Assembly: GCF_003075045.1 (NCBI RefSeq)
Contig: NZ_QCZD01000003.1
Coordinates: forward strand, 496,001-560,000
From: Maribacter litoralis
GTDB lineage: Bacteria; Bacteroidota; Bacteroidia; Flavobacteriales; Flavobacteriaceae
DNA: 64,000 nt
Direction of reading: 5' to 3'
Shown here: positions 44,402-52,423 of the stretch, one piece after another
Numbering within the stretch: position 1 is the stretch's first letter
Layout of the letters: the number at the start of each line of letters is the position of its first letter
Translations under genes and position numbers: made by a program
Notes under the pieces: generated by a model
The model's input: the letters and a program-made list of their open reading frames with translations, nothing else
What the model was told of the DNA's origin: nothing
Databases searched by the model: none

Positions 44402-45955
44402 ATGTCAAAAATAGCAGCAGATTTCGGAATACAGGATGCCCTAAAAGCTCTTGGGATCAAAGAGATAAATGAAGGTACTTCCACCGGATCAAATCATTTT
44501 TCATCAGGAGAAATTATTTCATCATTTTCTCCAGTAGACGGTTCTTTAATTGCAAAGGTTAAAACCACTTCAAAAGAAGATTATGAAAAAGTGATGTCAA
44601 CTGCTACCACGGCATTCAAGGATTGGAGAACAAAACCCGCACCTCAACGTGGAGAAATCGTTAGACAGTTTGGCGATAAGCTTAGAGAACTTAAAGAACC
44701 ACTAGGCAAACTGGTTTCTTATGAAATGGGAAAAAGCTACCAAGAAGGTTTAGGTGAAGTTCAAGAAATGATAGACATCTGCGATTTTGCAGTTGGACTT
44801 TCGCGCCAATTGCACGGTTTAACCATGCATTCAGAAAGACCGGGACATAGAATGTACGAGCAATACCACTCACTCGGTGTTGTAGGTATTATTTCAGCTT
44901 TTAACTTTCCAGTTGCGGTATGGGCATGGAATACCGCCCTAGCATGGATATGTGGTGATGTTTGCGTTTGGAAACCATCAGAAAAAACTCCTTTATGCGG
45001 GGTAGCTTGTCAAAACATCGCTGCTGAAGTTTTTAAGGCGAATAATCTTCCTGAAGGAATTTCTTGCTTAATAAATGGTGACTACAAAATAGGGGAACTA
45101 ATGACCCACGATAATAGAATACCATTGGTATCTGCTACGGGATCTATAAGAATGGGAAAAATAGTTGCACAGGCAGTTGCTGCTAGATTAGGAAAATCTT
45201 TATTGGAATTGGGTGGTAACAATGCAATTATAGTTACCCCGGATGCTGATTTAAAAATGACCGTGATCGGTGCTGTTTTCGGTGCTGTTGGTACGGCTGG
45301 GCAACGTTGCACTTCAACTCGAAGACTGATCATACATGAATCTATGTATGACAAGGTCAAAGATGCCGTTGTAGACGCATACCAACAATTACGAATTGGC
45401 AACCCATTAGATGAGAACAATCACGTTGGTCCGTTAATTGATACCGATGCTGTTGCTCATTATAAAAATGCCTTGGAAAAAGTAGTAAAAGAAGGTGGCA
45501 AACTAATTGTTGAAGGTGGTGTTCTAGAGGGTGAAGGCTATGAAAGTGGCTGTTATGTAAAACCCGCTATTGCAGAAGCAGAAAATGATTTTGAAATTGT
45601 TCAGCATGAAACTTTTGCTCCTGTTCTTTATTTATTAAAATATTCCGGAGATGTTGAAAATGCCATTGCTATTCAAAACGGGGTAGTACAAGGGCTGTCA
45701 TCGGCAATTATGACCAATAACTTAAGAGAGGCAGAACGTTTTCTATCTGCTTGGGGTAGTGATTGTGGTATCGCCAACGTTAACATTGGTACTTCGGGTG
45801 CAGAAATTGGTGGTGCTTTTGGTGGAGAAAAAGAAACCGGTGGCGGTAGAGAGAGTGGGTCTGATGCTTGGAAAGTATATATGAGAAGACAGACCAATAC
45901 AATTAATTTTACCACTGAACTACCATTGGCACAGGGTATTAAATTTGACCTCTAA
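44402..45955 (+). CDS. Antiquitin-type aldehyde dehydrogenase (aminoadipate-semialdehyde dehydrogenase-like)
   Basis: NAD-dependent aldehyde dehydrogenase of the ALDH7 family. I chose the ATG at 44402 (MSKIAADFGIQDALKALGIK) rather than an in-frame start 16 codons earlier that lies in the leader. The catalytic Cys303 is in AGQRCTSTRR and the general base Glu269 in LLELGGNNA; the FNFPVAVWAWNTALAWICGD segment and GGAFGGEKETGGGRESGSDA are typical of antiquitin. Length 517. Family members oxidise alpha-aminoadipate semialdehyde (lysine catabolism) or betaine aldehyde. The kynurenine neighbour raises aminomuconate semialdehyde as another possibility, but sequence favours the antiquitin group. Confidence 0.9.
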   Translation: MSKIAADFGIQDALKALGIKEINEGTSTGSNHFSSGEIISSFSPVDGSLIAKVKTTSKEDYEKVMSTATTAFKDWRTKPAPQRGEIVRQFGDKLRELKEPLGKLVSYEMGKSYQEGLGEVQEMIDICDFAVGLSRQLHGLTMHSERPGHRMYEQYHSLGVVGIISAFNFPVAVWAWNTALAWICGDVCVWKPSEKTPLCGVACQNIAAEVFKANNLPEGISCLINGDYKIGELMTHDNRIPLVSATGSIRMGKIVAQAVAARLGKSLLELGGNNAIIVTPDADLKMTVIGAVFGAVGTAGQRCTSTRRLIIHESMYDKVKDAVVDAYQQLRIGNPLDENNHVGPLIDTDAVAHYKNALEKVVKEGGKLIVEGGVLEGEGYESGCYVKPAIAEAENDFEIVQHETFAPVLYLLKYSGDVENAIAIQNGVVQGLSSAIMTNNLREAERFLSAWGSDCGIANVNIGTSGAEIGGAFGGEKETGGGRESGSDAWKVYMRRQTNTINFTTELPLAQGIKFDL

Positions 45956-45966
45956 TCAATTTATAA

Positions 45967-46074
45967 TTTCTTTTGCATGTTTATTGGTTAAGCGGCTTTT
46001 CCGTTAGATGACTCATGAGACCAGCTTCCATGTAGCAATGTCTGAGCACCAAGAACAATAAACATGCAAAGAAA
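45967..46074. repeat. 108-base element bounded by 19-20-base inverted repeats
   Basis: CAATAAACATGCAAA is perfectly paired between the two ends: TTTCTTTTGCATGTTTATTG at 45967-45986 and CAATAAACATGCAAAGAAA at 46056-46074, with one bulged base near the outer edge. The 69-base interior contains CTCATGAG and a short AGAC/GTCT pairing. No ORF is present and no T run follows. It could be a structured RNA, a very small transposable-element relic (MITE), or a long-armed regulatory site. It lies in the 578-base gap between the aldehyde dehydrogenase and OmpA genes. Confidence 0.5.
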
Positions 46075-46223
46075 ATTAAAGCACTTTTTTATTTTTTTCT
46101 TCATTTTCAATACAAATTCAGCTGTATCAAGCTAGCAATTTGTGTGTTTAAATTGCATAAAATCTGTACAAATACATGTGAAAATTGTATGGATGGAAAC
46201 TTTCATTTTAAATTAAATACATA

Positions 46224-46259
46224 AAAAAATCCTGTCGACTTATGAAGACAGGATTTTTT
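46224..46259. terminator. Bidirectional terminator hairpin in the ALDH-OmpA gap
   Basis: AAAAAATCCTGTC pairs with GACAGGATTTTTT around a 10-base loop, with T runs on both strands. It lies 270 bases after the aldehyde dehydrogenase stop and 275 before the OmpA start, so it is far from both. It may end a transcript starting inside the gap, in either direction. Confidence 0.7.
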
Positions 46260-46291
46260 AACCAACTAACTCAAAACTTTAAATTGTATGA
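46260..46291. repeat. Conserved tail next to a hairpin, copy 2
   Basis: Directly after the hairpin the plus strand reads AACCAACTAACTC, then AAAACTTTAAATTGTATGA. It matches the tail at 4709-4732 in AACCAAC and AAACTTTAAATT and in ending ATGA. Another short stem (CCC...GGG) lies at about 46296-46313, like the AAGGG/CCCTT stem in copy 1. The rest of the gap up to 46533 shows nothing I can name. Confidence 0.4.
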
Positions 46292-46533
46292 TCAATGCCC
46301 AAACTTTGTGGGGAGATAAATACCATTTAAAATACTTACGTAAAATTGCAACTAATAGTTGTTCGATCCTCAACTTTTTTTACAATCTCCACAATTGATC
46401 GTATACTTGGTATAATATAATACATAGCTGTTATTAGGATAATGATTGATTGTAAGGCAATTAGACCTCAATGATTTAACATTTTTAAGATTTTTTTAAT
46501 AAATTGTGGGCTAAACACTAAACATTATTTACA

Positions 46534-47442
46534 ATGACAAAAACCACAACGTATTTATTAGGTATGTTGATTACCATTGTAGTAGGTACTTATTTCTTTA
46601 TAACCTGTTGCAGCGAATGCGGTGCATCGGCAATTCATGAAGAACCGACTACAGAAAAAGTAATCGTAGAAGAACCCTCGGCAACATCTTATCCTTTTGC
46701 TATTGATGCAAACGGATTTGCCTATAATACCAATGACAATTATAATTTCAACATTTCATCCAATGCTATTCTAATGCCTTTAAGTGCTGATCTCACTAAA
46801 GGTATTAATGGGCTACAAAGTCATTTAGAAACAAATGAAAACAATGTTGTTAATGTAACGGGTTATTACACCAGTGAAGAAGAGAACACTACAGCCTTCC
46901 CTAATTTAGGTCTTGCTAGAGCAAACTCAATTAAAAATGATTTAGCTTCTAAAGGAATTTCTACCGCCCAGATCAATACCATGGGCAAATTAATGGACGA
47001 AATGGTACCTAAGGATAGCACCTATTGGGGCGCTGCATCATTTGGTATCGAAGAACGATCAGCAAGCGAAAAAGATGATTTAAACGCTTTATACGAGAAA
47101 ATTAAAGCCGACCCTTTAATTTTATACTTCAATACAGCTGAAGCCTCTATATATTTAGATGCGACTCAAAGACAAAAAGTTGCCGATATCTCTAAATATA
47201 TCGATAAGGTTGCAGATGCTACAGTCAGCGTTGTTGGTCATACCGATGCTACCGGACAAGCAAGTACCAATATGGCACTTGGGCAAGACAGAGCAGAATT
47301 TGCCAAAAACTACCTAATGCAAAACGGTATTACCGAAAGCAAAATCATTGCTACCTCTAAAGGACAAACCCAACCAATTGCTTCAAACGCCACAGAAGAA
47401 GGTAGAGAAAAAAACAGAAGAACAGTAATTACCTTAAAATAA
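46534..47442 (+). CDS. OmpA-family peptidoglycan-binding protein with N-terminal membrane anchor
   Basis: Envelope protein probably tethering the membrane to peptidoglycan. An N-terminal hydrophobic helix (about 5-25, YLLGMLITIVVGTYFFITCC) lacks a clear cleavage site and may stay as an anchor; two Cys there could allow lipidation. A first OmpA-like repeat (about 60-165, ILMPLSADLTKGINGLQSHL and NLGLARANSIKNDLASKGI) precedes the canonical OmpA domain (about 190-302: ILYFNTAEASIYLD, VVGHTDATGQASTNMALGQD, EEGREKNRRTVI). Length 302. The H3TH-domain protein follows after 31 bases in the same direction. Confidence 0.88.
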   Translation: MTKTTTYLLGMLITIVVGTYFFITCCSECGASAIHEEPTTEKVIVEEPSATSYPFAIDANGFAYNTNDNYNFNISSNAILMPLSADLTKGINGLQSHLETNENNVVNVTGYYTSEEENTTAFPNLGLARANSIKNDLASKGISTAQINTMGKLMDEMVPKDSTYWGAASFGIEERSASEKDDLNALYEKIKADPLILYFNTAEASIYLDATQRQKVADISKYIDKVADATVSVVGHTDATGQASTNMALGQDRAEFAKNYLMQNGITESKIIATSKGQTQPIASNATEEGREKNRRTVITLK

Positions 47443-47473
47443 ACATACACTAATCCTATAAATAAGTAAAATC

Positions 47474-48115
47474 ATGAATTTTGAAAATATGAGTATTTGG
47501 TGCTGGCTAATTCCAGCTTTAGTTGGTATCATATGTGGAATACTTGGTTACTTGCTTGGCAAAAGTTCTGCCAAAGTAATTGACAATTCTGCTGAAATCA
47601 ATAGTCTTAAAGCTAGTAATACTAAGCTAAAGACCGACTTGGCAGAATTAAACAATCTTAAAGCGAGCAATACAAAATTAAAAGCCGATTTAGATGCCTG
47701 TAACCAAAAAGTAATTGCTGCCAGCAAAGCTGTTCCTCCTGCATCAAGTACCAATGTTGGCACTTCTGCTACTGCCGCATCATTTGCCGCAGGTGCCGCT
47801 ACAAGTAGTGCCTTAGCTTTTGATGGTGCTGCCGCAAAAGCCGCTTTTGGAAAAACCGTTAAGCAAGACGACTTAAAACTTGTTGAAGGTATTGGACCAA
47901 AAATTGAAGGTATGTTTAAAGACCACGGTATAAAAACATGGAAAGCCCTTTCTGAAGCTAGCCTTGAAGATTGTCAGAAAATATTGGATACCGGTGGTAC
48001 CCGATATAAAATTCATGACCCTGCATCTTGGCCAATGCAAGCCAAAATGTGTTATGAAGGTAAATGGACAGAACTCATGAAATGGCAAGATGAACACAAA
48101 CACGGGAAACTATAA
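47474..48115 (+). CDS. Membrane-anchored coiled-coil protein with a C-terminal H3TH domain
   Basis: One N-terminal membrane helix (about 8-29) is followed by a short coiled coil with a tandem motif (NSLKASNTKLKTDLAEL, then NNLKASNTKLKADL), an Ala/Ser-rich linker (about 85-125), and a helix-hairpin-helix region (about 133-213) opening DDLKLVEGIGPKIEGMFKDH. This end resembles the COG3743 group described as a flap-endonuclease-like helix-3-turn-helix domain, usually a DNA-binding or protein-interaction module. No nuclease site is visible. It follows the OmpA gene by 31 bases and ends at a strong terminator. Role unknown; coupling to the OmpA protein is the best clue. Confidence 0.78.
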   Translation: MNFENMSIWCWLIPALVGIICGILGYLLGKSSAKVIDNSAEINSLKASNTKLKTDLAELNNLKASNTKLKADLDACNQKVIAASKAVPPASSTNVGTSATAASFAAGAATSSALAFDGAAAKAAFGKTVKQDDLKLVEGIGPKIEGMFKDHGIKTWKALSEASLEDCQKILDTGGTRYKIHDPASWPMQAKMCYEGKWTELMKWQDEHKHGKL

Positions 48116-48133
48116 CGTTACAAACCGTTGAAT

Positions 48134-48169
48134 AAAAAAATCCCGATCGTTACCGATCGGGATTTTTTT
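48134..48169. terminator. Bidirectional terminator between the H3TH and desaturase genes
   Basis: AAAAAAATCCCGATCG pairs perfectly with CGATCGGGATTTTTTT around a TTAC loop, with T runs on both strands. It lies between two convergent genes, 18 bases after the first stop and 3 bases before the other, so it serves both. Confidence 0.92.
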
Positions 48170-48172
48170 ATT

Positions 48173-49171
48173 TTATAATGCTCCGTTTGCTTCAACCCAC
48201 TTAAAGTGATACTGATCTTCGGGAAATTTCATTCTTTCAGATATACGCTCTAATCTTGCCGGTAATTTAATCAAATAATCACGTGCTTTTTCTGCCTCCT
48301 CGTTTAAAGAGCGCACGGTATCTAACTGCCAATAAGCATTTAACTTTCTAAGAATATCAACATAATCTTGTGCTGTATACACTCCTAAACGTTGTGCACA
48401 ATTAGAAAAGTTTTCAAATGCCGATCCAATTGTTCCGCCAGATTCACGTAAGAAATGAGCAGGCATCACAATCTTTTTCTTCATCATATCTGCAAAGGCG
48501 ATCATCATACCAGATGGGTCTTCGCCAAAAATAGTTTTAACGAATTCTCTATACGCCAAATGGTGTCTCATTTCATCTCCTGCGATTATGGTACACATTT
48601 TACCTAATAAAGCATTACCTTTTTTCTTTGCCATTTGTCCAACACGTTTATGCGAAATATTGGTAGCTAATTCTTGAAATGAAGTATATACAAAGTTCTT
48701 ATATGGATCACGGTCTGTACCGATATCAAATCCATCAGATATTAAATGTTGGGTGGTTAACTCTATTTCTCTCATATTTACCCTTCCAGATAAATAAAGA
48801 TACTTGTTCAACACATCTCCGTGTCTATTCTCTTCTGCTGTCCAAGCTCTTACCCATTTTGCCCAACCATTTGTTTTATGGTCACCGTGCTGGTCTATAC
48901 CTACAACATCCATCAACCAAGACTCATAAGTAGGCAATGCCTCTTCTGTAATAGTATCTGCAACCATGGTTACCCAAAAATCATATCCAAGCTCTTTAGA
49001 TTCTTCACGAATATCTTTTACCTCCTGCAAAAACGTATCCTTTTCAGAATTTGGTAAAAAATCGGTAGGTTGCCATATATCCTCTGGTTTAATAAGGAAA
49101 GAATCCATAAATCCTTCTACCTGAGGCTCTAAAGCCTGCATCACTTCTAATCTTATATTTTTAGTAGACAT
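48173..49171 (-). CDS. Acyl-ACP desaturase (soluble di-iron)
   Basis: Introduces a double bond into acyl-ACP, usually C18 or C16, with ferredoxin and oxygen. The ATG at 49169-49171 (MSTKNIRLEVMQALEPQVEG) is preferred to one nine codons upstream. Di-iron ligands are visible: Glu76 or Glu77 in ADTITEEALPTY, Glu114 and His117 in AEENRHGD, Glu167 in SFQELAT, and Glu200 and His203 in AGDEMRHHLAY. Length 332 is like plant stearoyl-ACP desaturases. It lies 63 bases after the phosphatase gene of the SPFH cluster on the same strand, so membrane fluidity could be part of that unit. Confidence 0.92.
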   Translation of the reverse strand: MSTKNIRLEVMQALEPQVEGFMDSFLIKPEDIWQPTDFLPNSEKDTFLQEVKDIREESKELGYDFWVTMVADTITEEALPTYESWLMDVVGIDQHGDHKTNGWAKWVRAWTAEENRHGDVLNKYLYLSGRVNMREIELTTQHLISDGFDIGTDRDPYKNFVYTSFQELATNISHKRVGQMAKKKGNALLGKMCTIIAGDEMRHHLAYREFVKTIFGEDPSGMMIAFADMMKKKIVMPAHFLRESGGTIGSAFENFSNCAQRLGVYTAQDYVDILRKLNAYWQLDTVRSLNEEAEKARDYLIKLPARLERISERMKFPEDQYHFKWVEANGAL

Positions 49172-49234
49172 AGTATATTTTTTATCAAAGATCGTCATTT
49201 AAACAATCCATTTTTAGTAAAGTTAACGGTTTTC

Positions 49235-49969
49235 TTAGTTTCTGCCCTTTTCATTAGGATAAAACGTATAAACAGGTTCGCTCTGCCAATATTCTTTAGA
49301 TTCTACATTAAAAATGGTCAAAGGACCTTTAAATGCCGCACCGGTATCTATATTCCAAACATTGGCTGCCTTCTGTGGTGTGGTTTTACCTATTCTTGTT
49401 ACCGGTGTATGACCAATATAGATTTCAGAATAATTCTTTAAACGTTTTGGGTAATGTATGTGCTCTTCTTCTAAATCTTTGTTCAATGAAAGAGCTAATT
49501 CCCAAAGGGTACGGTCCCAATAAAAGGTTTTTTGAAAATATTCATGTTCAATTCCCTTTAAGTTAGTAAATCCTGCATGCAAATACAACCGGTTTTCCGA
49601 ATCTAAATGGTAATTCACTAGGCTTTCATAAAACCCAATATGAATTTCCTTCGTTTTTTCAGATACTTTCGCATAAGAATTTGAAGTAGCCTCGCCACCA
49701 TGCATAAACCAAGTTGGGTTATCGGCGTTTCCCGTTAACCATTCATAACAAAGTTCATCATGGTTTCCCCTAAGGTATATACAATTGTATTTTTTCTTTA
49801 ATTCTAAGAGGTAATCAATAGTTTCTACCGCTTCGCTCCATCCATCAATATAATCCCCCAAAAAAATTAAAGTATCATGCTCTGTTATAGCCGCTTTGTC
49901 AAGCACTTGTTTTAATGCCTGTAAGCCCGAATGAATGTCACCTACAACCAGTGTTCTATTTTTATTCAT
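49235..49969 (-). CDS. PPP-family metallophosphoesterase
   Basis: Serine/threonine-phosphatase-like enzyme with a two-metal site. All motifs are present: GDIH (Asp11, His13), GDYID with Asp39, GNHD (Asn69, His70), LHAGF near 153 and IGHT near 200. Length 244. Relatives include the PrpA/PrpB and bis(5'-nucleosyl)-tetraphosphatase groups, so protein phosphatase and Ap4A hydrolase are both possible. Its start overlaps the end of the zinc-ribbon gene by four bases (ATGA-type), strongly suggesting they are expressed together. Confidence 0.88.
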   Translation of the reverse strand: MNKNRTLVVGDIHSGLQALKQVLDKAAITEHDTLIFLGDYIDGWSEAVETIDYLLELKKKYNCIYLRGNHDELCYEWLTGNADNPTWFMHGGEATSNSYAKVSEKTKEIHIGFYESLVNYHLDSENRLYLHAGFTNLKGIEHEYFQKTFYWDRTLWELALSLNKDLEEEHIHYPKRLKNYSEIYIGHTPVTRIGKTTPQKAANVWNIDTGAAFKGPLTIFNVESKEYWQSEPVYTFYPNEKGRN

Positions 49970-51048
49970 TTAGCAAAAATCGCAATTATGGTTATTATGA
50001 CAAGTATAAAAAGTACTAAAAAAAAGATTTTCCAAAAGGAATATGGTCTATTTCCGCTCAGCTCTCCAGTTTGTCCATTAATGTAAAAATTATATTCTTT
50101 ACCCTCATATCTATAAGAACTTATATAAATAGGAAGCAAAATATGTTTGAATTTCTCATCTGATAATTTAATATCGGCATTTGCAATACGTTGCGTATCG
50201 CCGCCAATATCTCTTCTGATCCAATTATAGGCTATATTCTTCGCTTCTTGAAAAGATTTGTGATGCCCTTCTTTTAACGAAATGGTATATTTTTCAGTTA
50301 CAAAACCCGATAGGTATTTAGAGTTAAACACCACCAAATCTTTAAGGTTCCAAAAGGCAACCTTTGATGGTATTTCTTTTCTCTTTTTCTCTGATGCACT
50401 AATTAAGATATCGTCTACGAAGCCATCTACCTTACCAGAAGCATAAGTCCATCTGGTTTTACGAACCCTTCTAGTTCTTTTGCCTTTATCGCTATTATAG
50501 GTTTGATTTTCATAATAATAATCTCCTCTTTGCCCTTGATAGGAGGCAAAAAGATTAGCGTCAAAAGTCCAATATGGTATATAGAGACCATGCAAACCTT
50601 CTGGATCTAGCGCAGCTTTTTTTAAATTATTAGGTGCAAACCATATTTTACCAACCCAAGATTTGAATATAGACCGAGCCTTTTTAGCATCTAACTGAAA
50701 TGGCACTAACGCTCCAGGCAGGATCCAACCTTCTTTTTCAATATCTTCTCGAATTAAAGGTTCGCTACAATAAACACAGTTCAGAGATTTATAGTTTTCT
50801 TCTACGTGCTGGTTAGCGCCACAATTTTTACAATGCAGCAATTCAATGGTATCGGTATAAGCATTTTCGCCTACAATCTTTAAATAGTGTTCTAGCTCAA
50901 GCTCTTCAAAACTACTTTTAGATTGCTCTATAAATTCTTCATAACCACAATATTCACATGTAAGTTGGTGAGAACCTGGCTTAAATTTAAGTTCTGCCCC
51001 ACAATTGGCGCATGCTTTTTTATATTCCGATTGTTGAATATCGTTCAT
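49966..51048 (-). CDS. Double zinc-ribbon membrane protein, YdjG-like
   Basis: Two zinc ribbons open the protein: Cys13, Cys16, Cys31, Cys34 (CANCG...CEYCG) and Cys73, Cys76, Cys91, Cys94 (CKNCG...CVYCS). A large soluble region (about 100-330) includes GLYIPYWTFDANLFASYQGQ and KHILLPIYISSYRYEGKEY, and one C-terminal helix (about 338-358, FWKIFFLVLFILVIITIIAI) anchors it. This ribbon-plus-membrane layout, placed beside an SPFH gene, matches Bacillus YdjG in the PspA-YdjGHI membrane-stress set. No enzymatic motif is seen. Length 360. It lies 54 bases after the SPFH gene. Confidence 0.78.
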   Translation of the reverse strand: MNDIQQSEYKKACANCGAELKFKPGSHQLTCEYCGYEEFIEQSKSSFEELELEHYLKIVGENAYTDTIELLHCKNCGANQHVEENYKSLNCVYCSEPLIREDIEKEGWILPGALVPFQLDAKKARSIFKSWVGKIWFAPNNLKKAALDPEGLHGLYIPYWTFDANLFASYQGQRGDYYYENQTYNSDKGKRTRRVRKTRWTYASGKVDGFVDDILISASEKKRKEIPSKVAFWNLKDLVVFNSKYLSGFVTEKYTISLKEGHHKSFQEAKNIAYNWIRRDIGGDTQRIANADIKLSDEKFKHILLPIYISSYRYEGKEYNFYINGQTGELSGNRPYSFWKIFFLVLFILVIITIIAIFAK

Positions 51049-51102
51049 AGAAAGTATCCCTTATCTAAAAAGGTTGAATTGTAATGTAGTTGATAAGTTC
51101 TA

Positions 51103-52239
51103 TTATGCTGTTGGTAAAGGTGGTGGCGTATTACCGCCCAAGAATGACTTTAACTCCTCAATTTCTTTAAGTGCCGACCAACTTTCCATTCCCTGTTTCC
51201 ATATAAGGGAATCTCTATTAATGGTTCTACTTGCAAAAAGTTCTTTTAACTTTTCAAAGCTTACAGGACCCAATTGTTGACCGTTTACTACATAAAAATA
51301 ACTTACCTGTACAGGTATTGGCGGTGGTGCCTGTGGTTGTTGTGCCACCTGGCCGCCAAGTGGTTGTGCAGCAGGTTGCCCCATTAGACCGCCCATTTGT
51401 TGTGCCAGTACAAAGCCCATGCCCATGCCCATACCTGCACCTGCTGTGCCGCCTTCATTCTTAGCCGCCAACTCCATTGCCTTGGCAGCTTTGAACTGTG
51501 CCAATTTGCCCATGTCCAATTTATCTAAACGGCTATACTCAAAAATTTCTTTTTTAAGCTCTTCGGGCATAGATACGTTTTCAATATAGAACCTCTCTAA
51601 TTCAATACCTACTCTATTGAATTCTGGTTGCATAACCTCTTGGCACGTTTCCGAAAGTTCGCTTGTATTGGCCGCATACAGCTCAATTGGTAAATTGGCT
51701 TCACCAACGGTATCGGTAAAACGTGTTACTATTAAACTTTTTAAATGTTCGTTTACTTCATAATTGGTAAAATTACCATCGGTACCTACCACATCCACTA
51801 CAAACCTACCTGGGTCGTTGATCCTAAAACTATAAGTTCCAAAAGCTCGTATTTCTACCAAACCAAACCTGTCATCGCTAAGCATGAACGGATTTTTAGT
51901 TCCCCATTTTTCATCTGTAAACAAGCGGGTATTAACAAAATACACCTCAGCTTTGAACGGACTATCGAATCCATATTTCCACCCTTTTAATGTGGTAAGA
52001 ATGGGTAAATTTTGAGTATTTAAAGTGTATGTGCCAGGGGTAAAGACATCTGCCAATTGCCCTTCGTTGATAAAAACCGCTGTTTGCCCTTCCCTTACAA
52101 TTAACTTGGCGTTGTTCTTAATTTCGTTCTGGTAGCGCTCAAACCTATGTACAATGGTATCGTTGCTAGAGTCTATCCACTCTACAATGTCAATAAATTC
52201 GTGACTTAGTTTTTTCTTAATTTCATCAAATATGCTCAT
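51103..52239 (-). CDS. SPFH-domain protein with C-terminal GYF_2 domain, YdjI-like
   Basis: Predicted membrane-associated scaffold. The SPFH core (about 30-250) has the virion-core-protein-like phrases SSNDTIVHRFERYQNEIKNN, LIVREGQTAVFINEGQLADV and FSPGTY-like FTPGTYTL, plus VEIRAFGTYSFRINDPGRFV. A helical and Gly/Met/Pro-rich linker (about 250-310) follows, and a GYF_2 domain (about 314-370) carries YYVVNGQQLGPV-type residues and IWKQGMESWSALKEIEEL. No membrane helix is seen. Length 378. It is the first gene of the minus-strand set with the zinc-ribbon protein and phosphatase, much like Bacillus ydjI with ydjG. Confidence 0.85.
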   Translation of the reverse strand: MSIFDEIKKKLSHEFIDIVEWIDSSNDTIVHRFERYQNEIKNNAKLIVREGQTAVFINEGQLADVFTPGTYTLNTQNLPILTTLKGWKYGFDSPFKAEVYFVNTRLFTDEKWGTKNPFMLSDDRFGLVEIRAFGTYSFRINDPGRFVVDVVGTDGNFTNYEVNEHLKSLIVTRFTDTVGEANLPIELYAANTSELSETCQEVMQPEFNRVGIELERFYIENVSMPEELKKEIFEYSRLDKLDMGKLAQFKAAKAMELAAKNEGGTAGAGMGMGMGFVLAQQMGGLMGQPAAQPLGGQVAQQPQAPPPIPVQVSYFYVVNGQQLGPVSFEKLKELFASRTINRDSLIWKQGMESWSALKEIEELKSFLGGNTPPPLPTA

Positions 52240-52423
52240 GGTCAGTATGTGTTTTATAAAGTGTAATTCAAGATATGCAATTCAGTAACAGACCCAAAAT
52301 ACGTTGGGTATTAAATCATAAAAATAATCTTCACACTACCGTAATTTAATATTTATTTAAGATTATTTAGGATGTAGCGGTCTTTTCTAATTAACTTAGA
52401 CCTCCTAATTTTCTATTTGAATT

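Noticed and set aside
45991-46055. Possible hammerhead ribozyme core in the loop of the inverted repeat (ATGACTCATGAG)
   Set aside because: The conserved CUGAUGA and GAAA core segments are not both present in the needed order, so the resemblance is superficial.
46361-46376. GTTCGATCC, resembling a tRNA T-loop
   Set aside because: No acceptor, D or anticodon stems can be formed around it; no tRNA gene was found anywhere in the window.
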